A stretch of 11,248 nt of DNA from Bacillota bacterium (GTDB lineage: Bacteria > Bacillota > Clostridia > Christensenellales > QAND01). The notes below the pieces were generated by a model. It was not told the origin of the DNA. It searched no databases and saw nothing but the letters and a program-made list of their open reading frames with translations. Both the position numbers and the translations under genes were made by a program. Positions 6,771-11,248 of this stretch are shown here, piece by piece; position 1 is the stretch's first letter, and every line of letters starts with the position of its first letter. The stretch covers positions 1-11,248 of the forward strand of contig DXZF01000380.1 of assembly GCA_019415425.1 (NCBI GenBank), read 5' to 3'.

Positions 6771-7216
6771 TTGTGACCGCATTGGGGCCGGATCGCGCCG
6801 CTTTCCGGCGTTTTCGCGTCCTCTTTTATACGATGAAGGCCATCTGTCACATTTCATACAAATGTATTGTTCTCATAATTTACGGCACAGATTATAAGAT
6901 TTCTCTATACCGACTTCATATTTATATATCATGATATCTGGATTTTATGTTTTGGACGATCTGTTGTACATCACCGTCTGGGATTCTATCCGATCTGCCA
7001 TACTACGCCACCGCCTTGGCTTTTAGCGTACAGTCCAACAGCACAAGGCCCCATGCAGCTTTGTGCCAACGGGTCGGTCAACGCCACCGAAAGGCGCACC
7101 TTCTACGTCCTGCAATCGACCTTCTACAGGCATCTTTTCCCATATTGGCCATACTGTATCGTTTCCCCCGTCTGCTTACACTCCATCTTTGCCCACAAGC
7201 TTTGCTACTTGCGCGT
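6771..7216. other. Intergenic region with AT-rich core, no gene recognised
   Basis: This gap between the lipoprotein and SDR genes has an AT-rich core (about 6820-6960) that stands out against the GC-rich surroundings. It holds the promoter candidates and a perfect 12-bp palindrome ATATCATGATAT (6926-6937) that could be an operator. From 6960 to 7216 I see only a 9-base direct repeat ACCTTCTAC (7099-7107 and 7119-7127) and a weak hairpin around GCACAA and TTGTGC (7039-7067). The plus-strand openings here have no ribosome binding site and no family signature. I recognised no riboswitch or tRNA. Confidence 0.5.
6825..6850 (-). promoter_or_regulatory. Possible promoter of the lipoprotein gene
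   Basis: TATAAA lies at 6825-6830 on the minus strand, and GTGACA (6845-6850), five of six bases of the -35 consensus, is 14 bases upstream, which is short. A perfect TATAAT at 6891-6896 on the same strand is an alternative but has no good -35 box at 16-18 bases. Either gives a long leader of about 100 to 165 bases. Confidence 0.35.
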
Positions 7217-7224
7217 ATAAAAAA

Positions 7225-7243
7225 ACGGCTCTAAAAGAGCCGT
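7225..7243 (-). terminator. Rho-independent terminator of the SDR gene
   Basis: ACGGCTCT (7225-7232) and AGAGCCGT (7236-7243) form a perfect 8-bp stem with a 3-base loop. On the minus strand a run of seven T residues (7219-7225, the first shared with the stem) follows. It begins 17 bases after the SDR stop codon. Confidence 0.9.
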
Positions 7244-7259
7244 CCTGTTCCCACTGCCT

Positions 7260-8027
7260 TTACAGCAACAGGCCGCCCGTCATATCCACAATGCTGCCAA
7301 TGGCGAACATGGACTGCTCGCTGGCCAGCATCGCCACCATGTGCCCCATGTCCTCGGGTTCTCCCAGCCGGCCAATGGGCACACGCCGCATCCGCTCTGC
7401 CATGAATTCGGGCTGTTCGCGCAGGCGCATTTCCGTGAACTTGTTGCGCACAAATCCCGGCAGCACCGCATTGACGCGGATGCCGTACTGCGTCACATCG
7501 CGCGCCAGCGCTTTGGTCAGCCCGATCACCCCCGCCTTGCTGCTGTTGTAGCCCACGCGGCCGTGCGTGGTGGAGGATACGCCCGCCTTGCTGGATATGT
7601 TGACGATCGATCCCGGCGCCTTGCGCGAAAGCAGATGGCGCACCATGGCGCGCGAGGTCAGAAACATGCTGGTCAAATTGGTGCGCTGTATCTCTTCCCA
7701 CTGGCTCAGTTCCATCTCCCAGATGGGGATGGTGGGGCTGATCCCCGCATTGTTGACCAGTATGTCCACCTGCCCAAAGGCGTCGATGGCCGCCTCAAAC
7801 AGGTGTGCCACCTCCGCTTCCAGGCCTACATCCGCCTGCACCGCGATCGTCTGCGCGCCGGTCTGCTGTGCGATCTGCTGCGCAAAGGCTTCGCACTGCG
7901 CGGGCTGGGAGCGGTAGTTGACCACGACGTTGGCCCCCTCCTGTGCAAACACGCGGCTGATGCCGCTGCCAATCCCCTTGGCGCCCCCCGTCACAATGAC
8001 CGTCTTTCCCTTTAAACCCAAATCCAT
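7260..8027 (-). CDS. Short-chain dehydrogenase/reductase (SDR), FabG-like
   Basis: The 255-residue product is a classical SDR oxidoreductase, using NAD(P)H on a carbonyl or hydroxyl substrate in the cytoplasm. It has the cofactor loop TGGAKGIG at 13-20, the NNAG motif at 92-95, the active-site asparagine N117, the serine of NISSKAG (S145/S146) and the catalytic pair Y160 and K164 (YNSSK). The NYRS sequence at 37-40, with an arginine after the second beta strand, leans towards NADPH. It resembles FabG and glucose/3-hydroxyacyl dehydrogenases, but nothing around it is fatty-acid related, so the substrate is open. The start is ATG 8025-8027, with AGGAGG (8035-8040) 7 bases upstream; the frame is open further upstream but without support. 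It is a single-gene unit with its own promoter candidate about 165 bases upstream and its own terminator. The C-terminus VDMTGGLLL replaces the more common VDGG ending. Confidence 0.92.
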   Translation of the reverse strand: MDLGLKGKTVIVTGGAKGIGSGISRVFAQEGANVVVNYRSQPAQCEAFAQQIAQQTGAQTIAVQADVGLEAEVAHLFEAAIDAFGQVDILVNNAGISPTIPIWEMELSQWEEIQRTNLTSMFLTSRAMVRHLLSRKAPGSIVNISSKAGVSSTTHGRVGYNSSKAGVIGLTKALARDVTQYGIRVNAVLPGFVRNKFTEMRLREQPEFMAERMRRVPIGRLGEPEDMGHMVAMLASEQSMFAIGSIVDMTGGLLL

Positions 8028-8192
8028 TTGCGTTCCTCCTCCATGATGGGCGCCCCCACGCCCCTGCCGCCGGCGATTGCGCCGTCGCACCCGGCATCCA
8101 TTTTCATCGCTTGGCACACGCGGCGCGCTGTCGGCCCCTGTCCCAATCCCACAGCGCTTCCCCTCGCCGCGGTTTCGCGCCTGCAAAAAACC

Positions 8193-8220
8193 ATTGTACA
8201 AGAGGGCGGCGCGCTGTCAC
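8193..8220 (-). promoter_or_regulatory. Candidate promoter for the SDR gene
   Basis: On the minus strand GTGACA (8215-8220) and TACAAT (8193-8198) are 16 bases apart, five of six matches at each box. The inferred transcript starts near 8186, leaving a leader of about 158 bases before the SDR start. The -35 box lies between the arms of the inverted repeat at 8199-8242. Confidence 0.5.
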
Positions 8221-8242
8221 CGGCAGCACGACCGCCCTCTTG
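8199..8242. repeat. 11-bp inverted repeat around the SDR promoter
   Basis: CAAGAGGGCGG (8199-8209) and CCGCCCTCTTG (8232-8242) are perfect complements separated by 22 bases that themselves can pair (GCTG and CAGC). One arm fills the spacer next to the -10 box and the -35 box sits between the arms. It could be an operator for the SDR gene or a back-up terminator of thrC, since a run of six T residues (8185-8190 on the minus strand) lies a few bases further on. Confidence 0.5.
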
Positions 8243-8284
8243 CACGGGCTATCCACCGCCCATGTTCTCTGTAACTACCAAAAC

Positions 8285-8299
8285 GCCATCCTCGATGGC
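8285..8299 (-). terminator. Possible terminator of thrC
   Basis: GCCATC (8285-8290) and GATGGC (8294-8299) form a 6-bp stem with a 3-base loop, followed on the minus strand by GTTTTGG. It starts 21 bases after the thrC stop. The stem is short and the T-run has four bases, so it is weaker than the other terminators in the window. Confidence 0.45.
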
Positions 8300-8320
8300 A
8301 AACTGTGACTTCTTCTTGCC

Positions 8321-9787
8321 TCACCGCACAAACTGCAGCACCGCATCCTGGAGCGCGTCCGCGCTGAGCACCGTATCGTGCACAACGGGCTGTGAGAAGA
8401 GCGCGTCAATCGGCTCCGGCACCGCCTGCCCACACAGTTTGGCAAGCGCCTCGGTATCCGCCTGCACCTGCCCGCAAGGGGTCTGCCCCAGCGCGGATAG
8501 CACATCGGCCGCAAATTTAAACGGGCTGGCCGTGCCCAACACCACCACGGGCACGCCATCGGTCTGCCGGGCGTCCACCACGTGCATGCTCACCGCCGTG
8601 TGCGGGTCCAGCAACACGCCGTCCTCGCGATATACGCGCGCAATGGTCTGCGCCACCGCCGCATCGTCGGCCCAGCCCCAGGCAAAGTCCGCGTGCATGC
8701 GCTGCAACACCTCTGCGCCCACGTCAAACGGCCGCCCCTGCTTTTGCAGCTGCATCCACTGCTGCACCTTTTGGCCGTCGCGGCCGCACAGTTCAAAGAG
8801 CAACCGCTCCAGATTGCTGGAGACCAGAATATCCATGCTGGGCGACGTGGTTCTGTACAGCGTCCCGCCGGCATCGTATACGCCCGTATCAAAGAAGCGC
8901 GCCAATACGTTGTTGCGATTGGAGGCCCCGATGAGTTTGCGCACCGGCAGCCCCATCTGTTTGGCATACCACCCCGCCAAAATGTTGCCAAAGTTGCCGG
9001 TCGGCACGGCAAAGTCCACCGGCTCGCCCGCCGCAATGCGCCCCTGTTCCATCAGCTGCGCATATGCCGCAAAGTAGTAGGCAATCTGCGGGGCCAAGCG
9101 CCCAAAATTGATGCTGTTGGCGCTGGAGAGCGTATAGCCCGCCTCTTTGGCGCTTGCGGCAAACGACGCATCGCCCATCAGCGTCTTGACAGCGCGCTGG
9201 CAGGCGTCAAAATCGCCCTCCACCGCAAACACCGCCACATTCTGCCCCGTCTGGGTGGCCATCTGCAGCCGCTGCGCGGGCGAGACGCCCTCGTTGGGGT
9301 AAAAGACGCTGATGGCGGTATCCGGCTTATCCGCAAAACCGCACAGCGCCGCCTTGCCCGTATCCCCGGATGTGGCGACCAGAATCAGCACCTTTTGCGC
9401 GGCGCCCGTCTGCTTGGCGCTGTACGCCAGCAGCAACGGCAGCATCTGCAGGGCGATATCCTTAAATGCGCACGTCGGCCCGTGGAACAGTTCGAGCGTA
9501 TACACGTCCCCGTGTACATGCGTGAGCGGCACCGTCTTTGTATCTGTAAAGCTCGCATACGCCTGTTGCGTCAGGCGGGACAGCGTCTGTTGCGGTATCG
9601 CAAAGTACTGCCCCAGTACCGCGGCGCTGATCGCATCATACGGCTGCCCGGCAAAGCCGGCCCACTGTTCGCGGGCAAGTACGGGAAACGTCTGGGGCAC
9701 AAAGAGCCCGCCATCCTGCGCCAGCCCACACAATACCGCTTCAAACGGCGTTGCGCAAAGCCCCTGGCGCGTTGAAACCAACTGCAT
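8321..9787 (-). CDS. thrC: Threonine synthase
   Basis: This PLP enzyme converts O-phosphohomoserine to threonine, the last step of threonine synthesis. The 488-residue length fits the long class that includes the E. coli and yeast enzymes. The N-terminus has the family signature STRQG and GLAQDGGLFVP (residues 5-31). The PLP lysine is K109 in GPTCAFKDIALQ; SGDTGKA at 140-146 and GNFGN at 264-268 form the cofactor phosphate and substrate loops, with NSINFGRLAPQ at 224-234 and DPHTAVS at 394-400 as further conserved segments. The ATG at 9785-9787 overlaps the stop codon of the upstream P-loop gene as TAATG, and only a weak binding site (GTGGAA) precedes it, so translation is probably coupled to that gene. 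No hom or thrB gene lies nearby within the window. Confidence 0.96.
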   Translation of the reverse strand: MQLVSTRQGLCATPFEAVLCGLAQDGGLFVPQTFPVLAREQWAGFAGQPYDAISAAVLGQYFAIPQQTLSRLTQQAYASFTDTKTVPLTHVHGDVYTLELFHGPTCAFKDIALQMLPLLLAYSAKQTGAAQKVLILVATSGDTGKAALCGFADKPDTAISVFYPNEGVSPAQRLQMATQTGQNVAVFAVEGDFDACQRAVKTLMGDASFAASAKEAGYTLSSANSINFGRLAPQIAYYFAAYAQLMEQGRIAAGEPVDFAVPTGNFGNILAGWYAKQMGLPVRKLIGASNRNNVLARFFDTGVYDAGGTLYRTTSPSMDILVSSNLERLLFELCGRDGQKVQQWMQLQKQGRPFDVGAEVLQRMHADFAWGWADDAAVAQTIARVYREDGVLLDPHTAVSMHVVDARQTDGVPVVVLGTASPFKFAADVLSALGQTPCGQVQADTEALAKLCGQAVPEPIDALFSQPVVHDTVLSADALQDAVLQFVR

Positions 9788-10200
9788 TATTCCACGATCC
9801 TATCTTTCAGATTGTCCGGCACGTCCTCACTGGCCGCCGAAATGGATAGCACCAGGCGCACCGTATGGGCCTGTAGCATGGCGTCCAACCGCGTCAAAAG
9901 CGGCTGGATTGCATCGAGCGGCTGATCGACCATGCGCAAAAAGTGATCCACAAAAATGGTGTGAATATCAAAATCGCCTGCAATCAAGCCGGCGATAAAG
10001 CCGAAGAACTGCTCTTCGTTATGGATTTCATATTCATTGGCGTTCACCAGACGGATGCTGTACTGCAAGTCAAACATGCGCTCGGGCGTGTCATCGACAA
10101 ACACCACTTTGCCCAGTGCATCGCGAATGATTCCGTTGGCCATGTCCACCATCCGCTTGGTCTTGCCCGCACCCTTGATGCCGCATACGAGTTTAATCAT
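9787..10200 (-). CDS. Small P-loop ATPase-like protein
   Basis: The 137-residue product has a Walker A motif GIKGAGKT at residues 7-14 and a likely Walker B strand HTIFVD ending in D85, followed by a hydrophobic strand VRLVLSIS at 114-121, so it is a compact nucleotide-binding domain. I recall similar short proteins in Clostridia, often labelled loosely as ATP-binding or twitching-motility related; no PilT features beyond the P-loop are visible and that name should not be used. The middle part (NEYEIHNEEQFFGFIAGLIAGDFDIHTIF, residues 55-83) is strongly conserved in my memory of the family. The start is ATG 10198-10200, with GGAGG (10209-10213) 8 bases upstream; the 57-codon upstream extension in frame is arginine-rich leader sequence. 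It is the first gene of a unit with thrC, joined by a TAATG overlap. Its function is unknown. Confidence 0.82.
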   Translation of the reverse strand: MIKLVCGIKGAGKTKRMVDMANGIIRDALGKVVFVDDTPERMFDLQYSIRLVNANEYEIHNEEQFFGFIAGLIAGDFDIHTIFVDHFLRMVDQPLDAIQPLLTRLDAMLQAHTVRLVLSISAASEDVPDNLKDRIVE

Positions 10201-10359
10201 GCCAAACACCTCCAAAGTATTGGTCCAGACGATCCGATACACGTGCCGCGCCGCCAGTCGCCATCCGCGCGAAATGCCGCCCATACGCAGCGGCCCGCCT
10301 CGCGCTCCCGTTCTCCCCGTCCATTGGGCCGGCGCGCGCACACGCTTCAAGTTGACTTT

Positions 10360-10388
10360 ATTATACCCCATCCCCCTGCTACAGGGAA
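10360..10388 (-). promoter_or_regulatory. Candidate promoter of the P-loop/thrC unit
   Basis: A perfect TATAAT is at 10360-10365 on the minus strand. At 17 bases upstream the -35 position reads TTCCCT (10383-10388), a poor match. The transcript would start near 10353, leaving a leader of about 150 bases. I found no T-box or threonine leader peptide in it. Confidence 0.5.
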
Positions 10389-10393
10389 GGTAA

Positions 10394-10584
10394 AAAACGT
10401 ATACAACGTAAAAAAACAGGCGCCTTTTGTTTCATACTTTGCAAGGGCGATGTTCCGGTTTCCGGCACGCGCATCGCCCATACGCAGGGGGGTTTCGCGT
10501 CGGATGCCGTCGTTTTCCGTCCAAAATCTGAATGGCCCCGGGCGCCGGGCGGAAAAAATCCTGTACGTTTGGTGGACGAGTTGT
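10394..10584. other. Divergent intergenic region with two hairpins
   Basis: The divergent gap between the P-loop gene and the cysteine desulfidase-like gene holds no gene. Two inverted repeats are visible: GGGCGATG (10445-10452) with CATCGCCC (10472-10479) around a 19-base loop, and TTTTCCGTCC (10513-10522) with GGGCGGAAAA (10547-10556), a 10-bp stem with one G-T pair around a 24-base loop rich in G and C. Neither is followed by a T-run, so operator or RNA structure is more likely than termination. The second lies just upstream of the promoter-like TATACT. Confidence 0.45.
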
Positions 10585-10603
10585 TATACTATATCCGTAC
10601 AAT
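10585..10603 (+). promoter_or_regulatory. Candidate -10 boxes for the cysteine desulfidase-like gene
   Basis: TATACT (10585-10590) and TACAAT (10598-10603) are both good -10 matches upstream of the gene. The -35 positions at the right distance (TGTACG at 10562-10567 for the first) match poorly, so the promoter may be activator dependent or lie elsewhere. The leader would be about 45-60 bases. Confidence 0.4.
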
Positions 10604-10653
10604 TTGTAAGGAAATCGGGCGTGCAACGGCTTGCGCCCGCAGGAGGCATATTC

Positions 10654-11248
10654 ATGGAGTACAAACCGATTGTCTACGACAGGGAAACCGTCGACAAAGT
10701 GCTGGAGATCCTGGCGGAGGAAATCGTTCCCGCCGAGGGCTGTACAGAGCCCATCGCCATCGCGTATGTGGCGGCACGCGCGGCCAAGCTTCTGGGCCGC
10801 GAGCCGGAGCGCATCGTGGTGCGCCCCAGCGGCAACATCATCAAAAACGTCAAGTCCGTCGTCATCCCCAACAGCGGCGGCCTGGTGGGCATCGAAGCCG
10901 CCGCGGCCATGGGGGCGCTGGCGGGCGATGCCGATCAGGAGTTGATGGTCATCTCCCACGCCACGCCGGAGCAGGTTGCGCGCGTCAAGGCCTTTCTGGA
11001 GAAAGACGTGATCGAGGTCGCCATTGCGGACAACGACGCCAAACTGTACGTGTGGATTGAGCTGTACGCGGGCGATCAGAGCGTGTGCGTGGAGATCAAA
11101 CACACGCACACCAACGTGACCAAAATCGTGCAGAACGGTAAGACGATTCTGGACATCCCCTGTGCCGACGGCGACTTCAACTCCTCGCTGGCGGACCGCA
11201 GCATCCTGTCCATCGAGATGATCTACAACATGAGCAAGACCATCGATC
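10654..11248 (+). CDS. L-cysteine desulfidase / serine dehydratase alpha-type protein (3' truncated)
   Basis: The 198 visible residues match the UPF0597 family, which includes E. coli YhaM/CyuA and the archaeal iron-sulfur L-cysteine desulfidase and is related to the alpha subunit of iron-sulfur serine dehydratase. These cytoplasmic enzymes break cysteine into pyruvate, ammonia and sulfide, or deaminate serine. The diagnostic segment is GCTEPIAIAYVAARAA at residues 29-44, with C30 the conserved cysteine, followed by RPSGNIIKNVKSVVIPNSGG at 57-76 and GIEAAAAMGALAGD at 79-92; later IEMIYNM also fits. The cysteines expected to hold the [4Fe-4S] cluster are in the part beyond the window, so whether it is catalytically complete cannot be seen. 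The ATG at 10654-10656 has AGGAGG (10641-10646) 7 bases upstream. It is divergent from the P-loop/thrC unit. The frame is open to the window edge with no stop. Confidence 0.92.
   Translation, partial: MEYKPIVYDRETVDKVLEILAEEIVPAEGCTEPIAIAYVAARAAKLLGREPERIVVRPSGNIIKNVKSVVIPNSGGLVGIEAAAAMGALAGDADQELMVISHATPEQVARVKAFLEKDVIEVAIADNDAKLYVWIELYAGDQSVCVEIKHTHTNVTKIVQNGKTILDIPCADGDFNSSLADRSILSIEMIYNMSKTID

Noticed and set aside
6773..6932. A short plus-strand frame starting GTG behind AGGAGG (6764-6769)
   Set aside because: The spacing is only 3 bases, the product has no recognisable feature, and the AGGAGG here is better explained as the complement arm of the lipoprotein leader hairpin.
6947..7234. 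A 95-codon plus-strand frame in the lipoprotein/SDR gap
   Set aside because: No ribosome binding site precedes the ATG, it runs into the minus-strand SDR terminator, and the protein shows no family pattern.
8582..9775. A 397-codon plus-strand opening opposite thrC
   Set aside because: It is antisense to thrC, has no ribosome binding site and shows no domain signature.
10201..10353. A T-box or threonine attenuator in the leader of the P-loop/thrC unit
   Set aside because: I found no T-box core sequence, no terminator/antiterminator pair and no run of threonine or isoleucine codons in a short leader frame.
10201..10371. N-terminal extension of the P-loop protein
   Set aside because: The extension is arginine-rich and lacks a binding site, while the inner ATG has GGAGG at 8 bases and places the Walker A motif at the usual distance from the N-terminus.
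10432..11109. A 225-codon minus-strand opening across the right end
   Set aside because: It is antisense to the well-supported cysteine desulfidase-like gene, is rich in H, R and D as typical of shadow frames in GC-rich DNA, and has no family signature.

Overview
The window looks like an ordinary chromosomal stretch of a GC-rich member of the Bacillota, most likely an anaerobic clostridial lineage. Three things point that way: strong AGGAGG-type ribosome binding sites in front of most genes, TATAAT-type promoters, and the gene set itself (an electron-transfer flavoprotein, a two-domain glutamine-dependent NAD synthetase, an iron-sulfur cysteine desulfidase/serine dehydratase-type protein, and a Gram-positive-style beta-helix lipoprotein). 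The taxon is inferred from gene content and signals. There is no rRNA gene or other marker, and I see no tRNA, CRISPR array, insertion sequence, phage gene or attachment site.

Layout from left to right. The 3' end of etfA (plus strand) meets nadE (minus strand) across a perfect 30-bp palindrome that probably terminates both. Upstream of nadE on the same strand lies a tocopherol cyclase-like protein gene. A small coiled-coil protein gene diverges from it on the plus strand and runs towards a TIM-barrel isomerase-like gene on the minus strand, with a strong minus-strand terminator between them. The minus strand then continues rightwards with a beta-helix lipoprotein, a 540-bp gap with an AT-rich core, a short-chain dehydrogenase with its own promoter and terminator, and a two-gene unit of a small P-loop ATPase and threonine synthase (thrC) whose stop and start codons overlap as TAATG. 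A divergent intergenic region separates that unit from a 3'-truncated cysteine desulfidase/serine dehydratase-alpha family gene on the plus strand.

The genes are mostly single metabolic units and do not form one pathway: redox (etfA), cofactor supply (nadE), amino acids (thrC, cysteine desulfidase family) and functions of unknown substrate (tocopherol cyclase-like, TIM barrel, SDR). No defence, toxin-antitoxin or mobile system was found.

The items most worth a second look are regulatory or concern uncharacterised families: a perfect 9-bp inverted repeat that would bury the ribosome binding site of the lipoprotein mRNA, which also lacks a well-placed ATG; the low-complexity insert that appears to split that lipoprotein's N-terminal domain; the small P-loop ATPase translationally coupled to thrC; and the tocopherol cyclase-like protein in an organism not expected to make tocopherol.
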